A DNA stretch of 64,000 nucleotides from the NCBI GenBank assembly GCA_021789975.1, contig JAJYIT010000002.1, positions 1-64,000 on the forward strand, given 5' to 3'. The notes beneath the pieces are model-generated. The model had not been told where the DNA came from, searched no databases, and saw only the letters and a program-made list of their open reading frames with translations. The first letter of the stretch is position 1. Every line of letters begins with the position of its first letter. Both the position numbers and the translations under genes were made by a program. This document shows, in pieces, positions 55,748 to 64,000 of the stretch. The stretch comes from Bacteroidota bacterium. Lineage in GTDB: Bacteria > Bacteroidota > Ignavibacteria > Kryptoniales > JAKASW01.

Positions 55748-57192
55748 TGCTCCTCTCCCTGCTCAAAAACTTGAAATTCCTTTCCCGATGGCGATAGAAC
55801 TTTCACCTGCCGAAGCCTCAAGAGACTCCTGGAAATTTCCTTGGAGTTTCCGCTTAAGACTATCGAGAGCTTGTCGGGGTGTATATACTTTCTAGCTACA
55901 GATCGAACATCAGCGGCAGTTACTGCAGCAACATTCTTTCTATAATTTCGGTAGTAATTTTTCGGAAGGTGGTACATCTCAATTGCAACGACGCGTCCTG
56001 CAACTTGTTGCGGTGTTTCAAGCTGAATGGGAAACAGCCCGGACAAGTAGCCACGGACTTGTTTCATCTCCTCTTTGGTAGGAAGCGCAGTTCTTATTCT
56101 CTTCAATTCTTTCATTATCTCGTCGATTGTTTCCGCTGTTACTTCATTTCTGACATCAGCCGAAACTTCGAACGATCCCGGCAAAATCCTGGCATCAAAA
56201 ATAGTCCTGCCGCCGTACGTGTAACCGTGTGCCTCTCTAAGATTCATGTTAATTCTCGAACCGAAATAGCCTCCCAGCAAAGTATTCATAAAGGCAACTT
56301 TGATAAAGTCGGAGTTATTCCGTGCAATTCCAATGTGACCAATTCGCAGCGTTGACTGCACTGCCCCCGGCTTGTCAACGATATATATCGGATTGTCTGT
56401 GCTGTCTCCGTCCGGAGGTGGAACACTCACTTTCGGATTCTTTCCTTTCCACTTGCCGAAGTACTTAGACACAAACCGATCCGCTTCTCTTGCAGTTATG
56501 TCCCCGGCAAAAACTATGAAGGAGCTGTCCGGAGTGTAGTAATCATGATGGTATCCGACAAAGTCTTCTCTTTTCATCGCAGTTACGGAATCTTCCGTAC
56601 CTCCTGCCGGCATCGCGTAAGGGTGTCCTTTGAATACCACGGATGAAAATTTGGTATCAGCAAGATAGCTTGGTTCCGATTTCATTTTAATTATCGATGC
56701 GATCCTTTGTGCCCTCAACCGATCGATCTCTTCATCCGGGAAGGAGGGGTTAAGAACAACGTCCTGAAGTACTTCGAGACAGGTGTCAAGATGAATCTTC
56801 AATGTCGAAATGAACACCTGGCTTGAATCCCATGAGGAGCTGCTCGAAAGCGACCCGCCTACGAAGTCTATTTCATCTGCAATCCGAACGGCATTTCTGT
56901 TCTTAGTCCCTTTGGTCAACAATTCGCTGGTGACACTTGCCAACCCGGGCAAACCGCCGTCCAGAGTTGAACCGGCTTTTACAACAAAACCAACGGTCAC
57001 AAGGGGCAGTCCATGATTTTCCACCACAAACATCTTGAAACCATTCCTGTAGACTTTCTCAAAGTATTTCGGGAATGCCACTTTTCCGGGGGGACCGGAC
57101 TTCGGTGGCTTCGACCTGTCTAAAGGCTTAATAGTTGCTTTCCGCTGTACCGTCATCGACTTTCGACTCTTTGTAGTTTTTTTCTTGCCCAC
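55744..57192 (-). CDS. M16-family peptidase-like subunit lacking the zinc motif
   Basis: A 482-residue M16 relative with the fold markers NGFKMFVVENHGLPLVTVGFVVKAGS, DFVGGSLSSSSSWDSSQV and the C-terminal half RLRAQRIASIIKMKSEPSYLADTKF and GYTYGGRTIFDAR. The position that should hold HxxEH reads ASVTSELLTKG, so it is not an active protease by itself. Paired with an active M16 subunit 193 bp upstream, it resembles the catalytic/non-catalytic heterodimers of this family. A basic, lysine-rich N-terminus (KKKTTKSRKSMTVQRK) precedes the domain and has no signal peptide. Confidence 0.85.
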   Translation of the reverse strand: MGKKKTTKSRKSMTVQRKATIKPLDRSKPPKSGPPGKVAFPKYFEKVYRNGFKMFVVENHGLPLVTVGFVVKAGSTLDGGLPGLASVTSELLTKGTKNRNAVRIADEIDFVGGSLSSSSSWDSSQVFISTLKIHLDTCLEVLQDVVLNPSFPDEEIDRLRAQRIASIIKMKSEPSYLADTKFSSVVFKGHPYAMPAGGTEDSVTAMKREDFVGYHHDYYTPDSSFIVFAGDITAREADRFVSKYFGKWKGKNPKVSVPPPDGDSTDNPIYIVDKPGAVQSTLRIGHIGIARNNSDFIKVAFMNTLLGGYFGSRINMNLREAHGYTYGGRTIFDARILPGSFEVSADVRNEVTAETIDEIMKELKRIRTALPTKEEMKQVRGYLSGLFPIQLETPQQVAGRVVAIEMYHLPKNYYRNYRKNVAAVTAADVRSVARKYIHPDKLSIVLSGNSKEISRSLLRLRQVKVLSPSGKEFQVFEQGEEH

Positions 57193-57385
57193 AGACCGTG
57201 GGGAATTTTATTACCGGGATCGATCAACAGAAGTTTTAGAGACTTATTCACCTGTTCACCAAATAATCCATCAAACAACGACGGGAAATGTCCGGGCACC
57301 CTCCTCGACCGGGGGCATCCGAAGACACCCAAAGAGTGTGATTTGCAGATGGTCGTCCCATTCTTCAACTGCCATTCAGGGTTTG

Positions 57386-58699
57386 TCACGATTCTTTGTG
57401 GTCGTTAGGATAGTAGAAGATTACCACGCGCTTTTCCTTTTTAAGAAATTTCTTTGCGACGTCTCTGACATATTCAGCTGAAACCGAAAGCTCACGATCG
57501 ACCTCCGAGTTTATCAATCCCGGCTCCCTGAAAAAAGTGTGGTAATGCGCGAGGGCATCAGCAATTCCGTTGTTTGTGGAAAGTCGGCCGACATATGAGG
57601 ATATAGTAGAATTCCTGGCCTTCTCAAATTCGTACTGGTCCAAGATCGAAGTTTGCAGCTTGTCTATTTCGTTATCGAACAAATCCAATACTTCACTTTC
57701 AGAATGACCCGGGGCTACAAAGGCAGAAAAAAGGAAGACCCCACTTTTCTCCATGCCTTCAACAGAGATTCCAAATTCGGAAACCGCTTCAGAATTGTAT
57801 ACAAGCCGCCGATATAATCTCGAACTGTTCCCGTCCGATAGTATTCTTTCCAATTGGTTCATCGCGTAATACTCTTCAGTTCCCTCCGCCGGAAACTTGT
57901 ACCCGAGGAAAACACCCGGTGCGGCAACGCTCCCGCCGAGGATGGCTTTCACTTCCGTGCTCAATTCCTCATCTGTAAACTTCGGCAGAGGTATCTCGCT
58001 CCCGCGTGGAACATCAGAAAAGTATTTACGGATCAGGGTTTCTGCTTCCGCATAATTAATGTCGCCGCTCACGACAAGTGTCGCGTTGTTTGGGACATAG
58101 TAAGTCTCATAGAACTCTCTGACGTCGTGCATCGTTGCAGAATCAAGATCGGCCATGGAACCGATCACGGGCCAATGATACGGACCAACGGGGAAAATAA
58201 GTCCCTGCATTTTCTCGGAGGAGTCGCCGTAAGGTCTATTGTCTACCCTCCACCTCTTCTCTTCCTTCACAACTTCTCGCTGGGTGAGAAGGGCTTCCTC
58301 TGAAACGCTGAACTTGAGCATCCTGTCGCTTTCCAACCAAAGGGCGAGCGCCAGTTGATTGGATGGAACCACCTCATAATAATTTGTGATATCCTCGGTC
58401 GTATAAGCGTTGTTATAACCGCCGGCGAGAGATATGTACTTGTCGAACTCACCTTTTCTCACATGCTCAGATCCCTCGAACATCAGATGTTCAAACAGGT
58501 GAGCAAAGCCGGTCTTCCCCGACTTTTCGTTCTTTGACCCAACATGATAGCAGACATCCACTGCAACCACAGGTACCGTGTTATCCTTCCGAAGAAGAAC
58601 CATAAGCCCGTTGTCTAACTCGAACTGTTTAAATTGAACGCTTACTTTGACTTTACTCATAATTTTAGGCTTCTTGGTCGAGGCTTTGATGTTTGGCAT
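57386..58699 (-). CDS. M16-family zinc peptidase, active subunit
   Basis: A 437-residue M16 peptidase with the inverted zinc motif HLFEHLMF (His67, Glu70, His71), the downstream ligand glutamate near position 147 (EEKRWRVDN region) and the substrate-binding C-terminal half. No signal peptide is evident, but many family members are periplasmic. Its start may instead be Met14 (58660). It precedes a catalytically dead relative and probably forms a heterodimer with it. The 193-bp gap between them holds no gene. Confidence 0.9.
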   Translation of the reverse strand: MPNIKASTKKPKIMSKVKVSVQFKQFELDNGLMVLLRKDNTVPVVAVDVCYHVGSKNEKSGKTGFAHLFEHLMFEGSEHVRKGEFDKYISLAGGYNNAYTTEDITNYYEVVPSNQLALALWLESDRMLKFSVSEEALLTQREVVKEEKRWRVDNRPYGDSSEKMQGLIFPVGPYHWPVIGSMADLDSATMHDVREFYETYYVPNNATLVVSGDINYAEAETLIRKYFSDVPRGSEIPLPKFTDEELSTEVKAILGGSVAAPGVFLGYKFPAEGTEEYYAMNQLERILSDGNSSRLYRRLVYNSEAVSEFGISVEGMEKSGVFLFSAFVAPGHSESEVLDLFDNEIDKLQTSILDQYEFEKARNSTISSYVGRLSTNNGIADALAHYHTFFREPGLINSEVDRELSVSAEYVRDVAKKFLKKEKRVVIFYYPNDHKES

Positions 58700-58830
58700 T
58701 TCGGCCTTAATTCCGGGTATGACTCTTTCGCGTAATTAGTGTCACCTATCGGAGAACGATCTGATAGGCAGGATGCCGGTGGAGGCGCTACATTATGCTT
58801 TATGATAAGGACCCGCCTAAGCGCGCAGGG

Positions 58831-60111
58831 TCAGCTCATTATTTTCCAGTAAACCTGTTTCTTGAGCTCAGCGATCCATTTCGCATAGGCCTCGTTCTGT
58901 TTGAACTGAAGCGCCATGTTTTGAATGCGTGTATAATCTTGATTCAAATTCATCTTATGAGACGCAATCCGCGCCCTCAGATAAACTATGTGGTAACCAT
59001 AAGTGTTCCCAAATTGAACTTTCGCAGGCTTGCTTATCTGTCCGACTTTCAACTCGTTCACAGTTTTTAGAAACGAAGGTTCAAGCTGGTCGATTGCCAC
59101 GGTTCCCAGGTCGCCTCCGAGTGCACGAGTATCTTTGTCTTGAGAATTCTCCATTGCAAGTTTTGCAAAACTCTCACCATGCATTGCCTTGTACCTAAGA
59201 GTATCCAGGACGGTTACAATTGAATCATCTTCCGACGGAAGATGCGGCACTTTAATAAGGATGTGTCTAACATGTACCATGTCACCACGTCTACCAAGAA
59301 GCTGGATGATATGATAACCGAACTGTGTTTTCACAACCGGCGATATCTCGCCGACCTTTAGAGCATAAACCGCATGCTCAAACTCCGGTACAAACTGACC
59401 CCTGCTCGCCCAGCCCAGATCACCGCCCGACGCCGCGCTTCCCGGATCCTGGGAATACTTCTTAGCCAATTCTGCGAAGCTTGCTCCATTCTTGATTGAA
59501 TCACGCAGCGACTCGGCAAGATCATAAGCTTCCTTCTCAGCCTTCTCGCTCGGCTTCGGCACCATGAAAATGTGGCTTAGTGTCACTTGCTCAGGCACCT
59601 CCGGGAGACTATCCTTGAATGTTTCGTAGAACTGTTTCACCTCTATCGGAGATACTTGCAAATCCCCGAATTTCTGTTGTTTGAGTTTCTCCACTATTAG
59701 TTGCTTGCGCATCTCATCACGGAATTCAGCCTTGATCTTATTAATCGACATCCCGTAAACCTGTTCAACTTTTTGCTGACTACCGAGCTGACTGATCAGA
59801 TTCTGGATACGTGAATCAAGCTGGCGGTTCACATCCTCGTCGGTCACCGTGATGCTGTCGAGTTTGGCCTGCGCCAGAATCAACTTGTCGTCGATCATTG
59901 CTTCGAGAACTCTCTTGCGCAGCGACGGGTCATCTGCGTTGAGCTTGTCTTGATATGCAGTCAGTTGGACCTGATAATCGAGCTCGGACTTGAGGATGAT
60001 TTCGTTTCCGACTACAGCGACAACTTCGTCCAACACTGGCTTGGTTTGGGCCGCTGCAAAACCCGCCGATAGGGCAATCAATACTAGAGCTTGAGCCAAT
60101 CTTCTAATCAT
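58831..60111 (-). CDS. SurA-like periplasmic peptidyl-prolyl isomerase
   Basis: A 426-residue exported foldase with a signal peptide (ALSAGFAAAQ). A SurA_N-type chaperone region at about 25-165 (VVAVVGNEIILKSELDYQ) is followed by two parvulin domains near 175-275 and 275-390 (LSHIFMVPKPSEKAEKEAYDL, VRHILIKVPHLPSEDD, ALGGDLGTV, FGYHIIQLLG). SurA helps outer-membrane proteins reach the Bam complex. It lies 3 bp after the lipoprotein gene and is the last of the three-gene set. Confidence 0.92.
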   Translation of the reverse strand: MIRRLAQALVLIALSAGFAAAQTKPVLDEVVAVVGNEIILKSELDYQVQLTAYQDKLNADDPSLRKRVLEAMIDDKLILAQAKLDSITVTDEDVNRQLDSRIQNLISQLGSQQKVEQVYGMSINKIKAEFRDEMRKQLIVEKLKQQKFGDLQVSPIEVKQFYETFKDSLPEVPEQVTLSHIFMVPKPSEKAEKEAYDLAESLRDSIKNGASFAELAKKYSQDPGSAASGGDLGWASRGQFVPEFEHAVYALKVGEISPVVKTQFGYHIIQLLGRRGDMVHVRHILIKVPHLPSEDDSIVTVLDTLRYKAMHGESFAKLAMENSQDKDTRALGGDLGTVAIDQLEPSFLKTVNELKVGQISKPAKVQFGNTYGYHIVYLRARIASHKMNLNQDYTRIQNMALQFKQNEAYAKWIAELKKQVYWKIMS

Positions 60112-60113
60112 AT

Positions 60114-60980
60114 TTACTCCTGCGTGCCTGTGTCTCTAATAGCAACACCAGGATTGATTTCAAAATTTCCAGATGCCCGCAATGAATCAATCAAATTATT
60201 GTAAAGTTTGGTGCGCTTTTCAATAGTGAGCTTCTGCTTAATTTCCGGGGCGACGCAGGAAATGGGAAGCAATTGGCCCGAGTCATACCATTTCAAGACT
60301 TGCACGATGTAAGTAAGACTATCAAGTTGAATTGGGAAAGATACCGCACCTTCACTCAGAGACTGGATTACAGTCCATATCGATTGGTTAGTACCTGACC
60401 GCTTGAGGTAAGTGGAGTCACTCACCATCATGATTTCGTACGGCGGCATATGAGAAAGGGCCAAATTCCACGCTTGTCCAGAAACGATGGAATTCCTGAA
60501 TGACACGGATACACTCCGTTTGCCGAACGAAACGAAGTTAACGAGAGCGACATTTTCAGACGCGCGGAACTCTTCCTGGTGCAATGAATAGTAGTCTACA
60601 AGCGTTTGGGCGGAGAAACTATCCGCTGCTTGATAGATGCGCTTGTTCAATAGCATCGTCACGGCAAGCTGTCTTGAAAACTCATCGACTCGTTGGCGAA
60701 ACCGGTCATTATCGTTCAAGCCCTCTTTTTCCGCCTCGTCAAGGAGGAGTTGCTGATCCACCCAATTGGAGACATAATTTCGCACCGCATAAGCAGAATT
60801 CGTGTCGACGTGTGCTGATACTTGTGCCATATATAATTCTTTTCCACCAGCTCTCGCCAGAAGTGACCCGTTGCTCGGTGCCCTGCCGCAGCCAGACAAG
60901 ATGCTCGCGACCGCCAGGAGCGACAACAGGATACCGGCTGAATCACTTCTCGGCAACGAGTTCGCGAAATGATTTTTCAT
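60114..60980 (-). CDS. lipoprotein related to periplasmic peptidyl-prolyl isomerases
   Basis: A 288-residue lipoprotein with a lipobox at Cys31 (ASILSGC). The N-terminal chaperone-like region (VSNWVDQQLLLDEAEKEGLNDNDRFRQRVDEF) resembles the SurA/PpiD helical domain. A weak C-terminal region (LSEGAVSFPIQLDSLTYIVQVLKW) may be a remnant parvulin domain, but the characteristic HILI and GGDLG motifs are absent, so catalytic activity is doubtful. It overlaps the upstream isomerase by 38 bp. Confidence 0.78.
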   Translation of the reverse strand: MKNHFANSLPRSDSAGILLSLLAVASILSGCGRAPSNGSLLARAGGKELYMAQVSAHVDTNSAYAVRNYVSNWVDQQLLLDEAEKEGLNDNDRFRQRVDEFSRQLAVTMLLNKRIYQAADSFSAQTLVDYYSLHQEEFRASENVALVNFVSFGKRSVSVSFRNSIVSGQAWNLALSHMPPYEIMMVSDSTYLKRSGTNQSIWTVIQSLSEGAVSFPIQLDSLTYIVQVLKWYDSGQLLPISCVAPEIKQKLTIEKRTKLYNNLIDSLRASGNFEINPGVAIRDTGTQE

Positions 60981-62931
60981 TTATGGTAACGCCGAATTCC
61001 TTCCTGAGTTTATCAAGCCATGTCTTTTGAATTCTTTTTGATTCCACCTCCTGGTAATCGGATGACACCTCGCCACGCGCCTCTTCAAAAGTTTTTGGCC
61101 GGGGTGCCTCGAACTTGTCAACCCTGATTATCGAGAAGCCCCCTTCATACGGAATTGGTTTGCTGAACTGGTCCTCCTTCATGGAGAATCCGAGAGTAGC
61201 GAGCGTGTTTGATGAATCGGCAAAGAGCCCCCAACGACCGCTGTTCTTCCTTGCATCCGTTCGTGTCGTATACTTAACAGCAAGCGAGTCAAAATCGCCT
61301 CCGTTCTTCAAAGAATCATAGATTGCGTTCGCAAGGCTGTCGTTGTACACGTGGATCTCGCTCAGTTCCACTCTCTTCGGCCAGTAGTAACGACTAAGAT
61401 GATCAAAGTAGTAAGGCCGTAGGACGCTGTCGCTCGCCACCACTTTATTCCAAACTTCTTCTTGTTCTATCTGGTAGATAAGGATACCATTCTCGTATTG
61501 GCTCATAAGTGTGTCAAACTCAGGATAAGTCGGAGCTTTCTTGAGCGCGTAGGAGGATAGAAGCATTTGCTTTGCTGCACGATCAATTATCGTGTGTATG
61601 TTGTTCCAACTCAAGACCAAACCGGAAAGATCCTTCTCAGAAGTTCCGAGGGAGATCAGGGTATCGACTGTGCCTACAGAATTGTCGAAGGAAAATAATG
61701 TTGCGTGCCTCTCAGGTTTGGTTAGGAGGGAATCGAAGTCTGCCTCGCCAAACCTCTGCGTCGAGTCCAGCTTGTCGTAGAGAGACCTCACAGCAATTTC
61801 ATCGAGCTTGTAATGCATTTCTTGCTTAAGTGCATTCACGAAATTTTCCAGGTCGTACTTGTATCCGCCATTCAAGTACTCCTGCCTAATCTTCGCTTTC
61901 TCTTCACTAAACGGAGGTATGGGTTGTATGCCGGTTAGCTTGATTATGTGATATCCGAATTGGGTCCGGATCGGACCGGTAATTTCTCCCAATTTCATTT
62001 TGAACACAGCTTCGTCGAAAGGTCTCACCATCATTCCTCTCTTGAAGTACCCAAGGTCGCCTCCTCTGATCGCAGAATATTTGTCCGAAGAATTGTCTTC
62101 TGCCAGTTTGGCGAAGTCCACTCCCGACTTAGCGGAATCGAGTACTGCAACAGCTTTATCGTACGCCGCGAGAGTGTCGGCCGGTGTCTTCCCGGCTATC
62201 GGAATCAGTATGTGGCTCGCTCTTACAGCTTCGACCCGGGGATTCTTTTCCACCAGTTGCACGACGAGGTAACCGAATGGCGTTCTAACAGGTACCGAAC
62301 CTACTTCGCCAGGCTTGAGCGAGTAAAGCATGTTCTCAAATTCTTCGCCTCCGGCATACTGAAGAAATGTTCCAGCAGTAATGTAGTAGGTCTCACCCCC
62401 GCGATAGATCTTGGCAAGCGAATCCATTGAAGCGCCACCCTTAACTTCCTTGATGACCTGCATAGCTTCATTGTATGCCTTCAACGTGTCCCCTTCGGGG
62501 TTGGCCGAGTCTTTCTGGATCTGAATGAAAACTTGGTTCGCTCTCACTTCAAACTTGCGCCTGTCGTAGATTTTTTTCACCATTGGATCGGTGATTTCGT
62601 GTTCCAGTATGTAACTCACCGCAAGCTGCGACTCATAGTCCTTCATCTCATTTTCAATTTGCGGGTCTTTAATCATCCCTTGCTTTTCAGCGTCAAGCAA
62701 TTTTAGGTTATAATCTACAAGCAGATTTAGAAAGTTCTCTTTGTTATTGAAGCTTTGCGCTGTGTCGGGAGTAGAAAGATTATTCTGCTCATATTGCCGT
62801 TTGAAATCTCCGTAGGTAATCTTCTTGTCGCCAACAACAGCGATTACCCGGTCGTTCAAATTCATGTTTGCCGCACAGCCAGCAGCAGCTATGCTAAAGA
62901 TTAGTAGGTACAAAGATCGCCTGACCGACAT
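60943..62931 (-). CDS. periplasmic peptidyl-prolyl isomerase lipoprotein with parvulin domains
   Basis: A 662-residue lipoprotein (Cys19 in SIAAAGC) with an N-terminal chaperone helix region (VIAVVGDKKITYGDFKRQYEQ). At least two parvulin domains are recognisable, one around VRASHILIPIAGKTPADT, GGDLGYFKRGMMVRPF and FGYHIIKLTG. A third, weaker one occurs around SEIHVYNDSLANAIYDSLKNG and RWGLFADSS. It is the first and largest gene of a three-foldase operon that would assist export and outer-membrane assembly. Confidence 0.9.
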   Translation of the reverse strand: MSVRRSLYLLIFSIAAAGCAANMNLNDRVIAVVGDKKITYGDFKRQYEQNNLSTPDTAQSFNNKENFLNLLVDYNLKLLDAEKQGMIKDPQIENEMKDYESQLAVSYILEHEITDPMVKKIYDRRKFEVRANQVFIQIQKDSANPEGDTLKAYNEAMQVIKEVKGGASMDSLAKIYRGGETYYITAGTFLQYAGGEEFENMLYSLKPGEVGSVPVRTPFGYLVVQLVEKNPRVEAVRASHILIPIAGKTPADTLAAYDKAVAVLDSAKSGVDFAKLAEDNSSDKYSAIRGGDLGYFKRGMMVRPFDEAVFKMKLGEITGPIRTQFGYHIIKLTGIQPIPPFSEEKAKIRQEYLNGGYKYDLENFVNALKQEMHYKLDEIAVRSLYDKLDSTQRFGEADFDSLLTKPERHATLFSFDNSVGTVDTLISLGTSEKDLSGLVLSWNNIHTIIDRAAKQMLLSSYALKKAPTYPEFDTLMSQYENGILIYQIEQEEVWNKVVASDSVLRPYYFDHLSRYYWPKRVELSEIHVYNDSLANAIYDSLKNGGDFDSLAVKYTTRTDARKNSGRWGLFADSSNTLATLGFSMKEDQFSKPIPYEGGFSIIRVDKFEAPRPKTFEEARGEVSSDYQEVESKRIQKTWLDKLRKEFGVTINEKSFRELVAEK

Positions 62932-63440
62932 TCAGAAACCTCCATTTGATTGTTTTATGCAGATATGAGCATACTCAACGGGTCACAGAAAATCAAGGTA
63001 ACCAGCCGTTACGAAACGAGATAAACGTGACTTATGACTCTTATGGCAAAGCGGTAGCCATCATCCGTTTAATGAAATAGAATTTAACACGTCTCACGTC
63101 ATTGAGACGGAATTAAGTGGACAGCGAGGAAAGTCGAAATTCATTTTCGAACCCTGCAAGAAGAATTCCCGGCAAATCGAGCGATTCAGTGGTCTCCTAC
63201 TTTGAATCTCACTTCAAAGAAGAAAAGTGAATGAACCGCAATGATCGCAGGGATCGCGAAGTTCTGTATCGCTAAAAAATCCTTAGCGTACCTTAGCGGT
63301 CTCCGCGGTTTGACCAAAACATAAATTAGGACACCACTAACGATTCTTGGAATTTGCATTTTCATTTCATATTTTTTGATTGCTTTCTTGGCAGGGGTTA
63401 CAAGAATCTTAAGCAAATTATTTACTAACAATTCAGAGTT
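62932..63440. other. 509-bp intergenic region with inverted repeats
   Basis: No gene is supported. It holds CGTCTC/GAGACG at 63089-63108, CTTTGAA/TTCAAAG at 63200-63219, and the dyad-symmetric AACCGC element at 63234-63310. A frame at 63186-63431 on the minus strand runs through these repeats and is not protein-like. Confidence 0.6.
63234..63310. repeat. dyad-symmetric intergenic repeat with AACCGC arms
   Basis: The arm at 63234-63261 (AACCGC...CGC...CGCGAAG) and, on the opposite strand, the arm at 63310-63282 (AACCGC...CGC...CGCTAAG) have the same framework with one base of length difference. They would form a long imperfect hairpin around a T-rich loop. The pattern recalls the short non-coding repeats with AACCGC..GA..CGC periodicity that are scattered in many bacterial genomes. 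Confidence 0.6.
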
Positions 63441-64000
63441 ATGGTTGCACTGTCAGTTGGCTTGATTACTGGAATTATAATATCGATCCCGATCGGCCCG
63501 ATAAATGTTGCCGTTATATCTAAAGGCTTCAAGCAGGGCTTCAAGAATGCTTTCGCAATTGGACTGGGCGCATCCGCAATGGATTTCACCTACTGTGCGG
63601 CGACGATGCTGGGGCTATCTGCTTTCGTACACAGGCTTGAAGTCAACATTATTTTCAGGATTATCGGCTTTTTTCTTCTTCTATACCTGGGCTTGAAAGA
63701 TATTACGACAAAGGTGGGATCCTTTCGCTACGATGAAGACATTCAACATAACGGGCGGTTCCACAGTGCCTTCCTTATAGGTGTGTTCATGTACGTTTCT
63801 AATCCGACACTCGTCGCGTTCTGGATCGCGCTGAGCGGCATCGTACAGTCGTCAGGTTCTGTCGTTCAGAATTTCGGTGATGGCGCACTTTTCGCACTCG
63901 GAGTCGGCGTCGGAACTGCGCTTTGGTACTACTCGATGCTCAAGGCAATTTTTTGGAAGCGCGATAAATTCAGAGCTGAAACTTTAACTGTACTTTCCAG
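63441..64000 (+). CDS. LysE/RhtB-type amino acid exporter, 3' end outside window
   Basis: The frame is open from the ATG at 63441 to the window edge (186 codons seen). It shows the LysE family start SVGLITGIIISIPIGPINVAVISKGFKQGF-type pattern, AIGLGASAMDF, and the family block SNPTLVAFWIAL. Several hydrophobic helices are visible. The family exports amino acids or similar small solutes across the inner membrane; the substrate cannot be told. A full-length protein would need roughly 20-40 more residues. Confidence 0.85.
   Translation, partial: MVALSVGLITGIIISIPIGPINVAVISKGFKQGFKNAFAIGLGASAMDFTYCAATMLGLSAFVHRLEVNIIFRIIGFFLLLYLGLKDITTKVGSFRYDEDIQHNGRFHSAFLIGVFMYVSNPTLVAFWIALSGIVQSSGSVVQNFGDGALFALGVGVGTALWYYSMLKAIFWKRDKFRAETLTVLS

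Noticed and set aside
57153-57389. 78-residue frame between the two M16 genes, sharing a GTGA with the M16 stop
   Set aside because: The coupling geometry is tempting, but the sequence has no recognisable domain and overlaps the start of the second M16 gene.
63186-63431. 81-residue frame in the final intergenic region
   Set aside because: It runs across the dyad repeats and its apparent hydrophobic pattern follows from them.

Overview
The window reads as a chromosome segment from a Gram-negative member of the Bacteroidota/Ignavibacteriota/Chlorobiota assemblage. The signs are a PorQ-like type IX secretion component, secreted proteases ending in type IX-style C-terminal sorting domains, a large single-chain pyruvate:ferredoxin oxidoreductase beside a dihydroorotate-dehydrogenase-like gene, a split glycine decarboxylase (GcvPB alone), a phosphotransbutyrylase/butyrate kinase pair and a TonB-dependent receptor. 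An Ignavibacteria-like lineage is the best guess, but it is inferred from gene content and not from a marker gene. Genes are tightly packed, and 1-38 bp overlaps or stop/start fusions are common.

Layout. 1-1.25 kb: a decayed IS1380-type insertion abuts the surviving 3' half of a ComA-like (phosphosulfolactate synthase) gene. 1.5-1.75 kb: two tandem tRNA-Ser genes (GGA, CGA). 1.86-6.2 kb (+): cytochrome c maturation genes ccmB, ccmC, a ccmD-like small gene, ccmE (with a CxxxY heme motif) and ccmF. 6.4-21.6 kb (-): a long codirectional run. It reads, in transcription order, lemA, a secreted TPM protein, DAHP synthase, a second TPM protein, a nitrilase-family amidase, htpX, glutamate dehydrogenase, a small secreted protein, bamD, an acyl-CoA thioesterase, an FG-GAP protein, a secreted HEYNH metalloprotease, a ccmA-like ATPase, copA and copZ. 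21.7-23.6 kb (+): gcvPB and a CoA-binding protein.

23.7-31.0 kb (-): a PASTA membrane protein, rpe, a metallo-beta-lactamase-fold hydrolase, an acyl-CoA synthetase, a TPR protein and a conserved secreted protein. 31.4-34.5 kb (-): porQ, buk, ptb. 34.6-36.8 kb (+): two abutting family 9 glycosyltransferases. 37.1-41.8 kb (-): nifJ and the dihydroorotate-dehydrogenase-like gene. 42.0-50.4 kb (-): pstC-pstA-pstB, an M1 aminopeptidase and a TonB-dependent receptor. 50.5-62.9 kb (-): three peptidyl-prolyl isomerase/chaperone proteins, an active/inactive M16 peptidase pair, a MoxR ATPase, a subtilisin with a sorting domain and a von Willebrand-type membrane protein. 63.2-63.3 kb: a dyad-symmetric intergenic repeat. 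63.44 kb to the end (+): a LysE-type exporter that runs off the window.

How the genes fit together. Much of the window serves the cell envelope: heme delivery and c-type cytochrome assembly, periplasmic folding, outer-membrane assembly (BamD), secretion (PorQ and its likely cargo) and glycan assembly. Central metabolism is represented by PFOR, glutamate dehydrogenase, the Ptb-Buk pair and the acyl-CoA synthetase. The most distinctive regulatory signal is a set of GTTAA/TTAAC direct repeats at exact 11-bp spacing. Four copies precede pstC and three lie upstream of the TonB-dependent receptor, suggesting that both belong to a phosphate-starvation regulon. The most distinctive pathway signal is a cytochrome c maturation locus with a cysteine-type CcmE, no CcmG or CcmH in view, and a ccmA-like gene moved into a protease/copper-ATPase operon.
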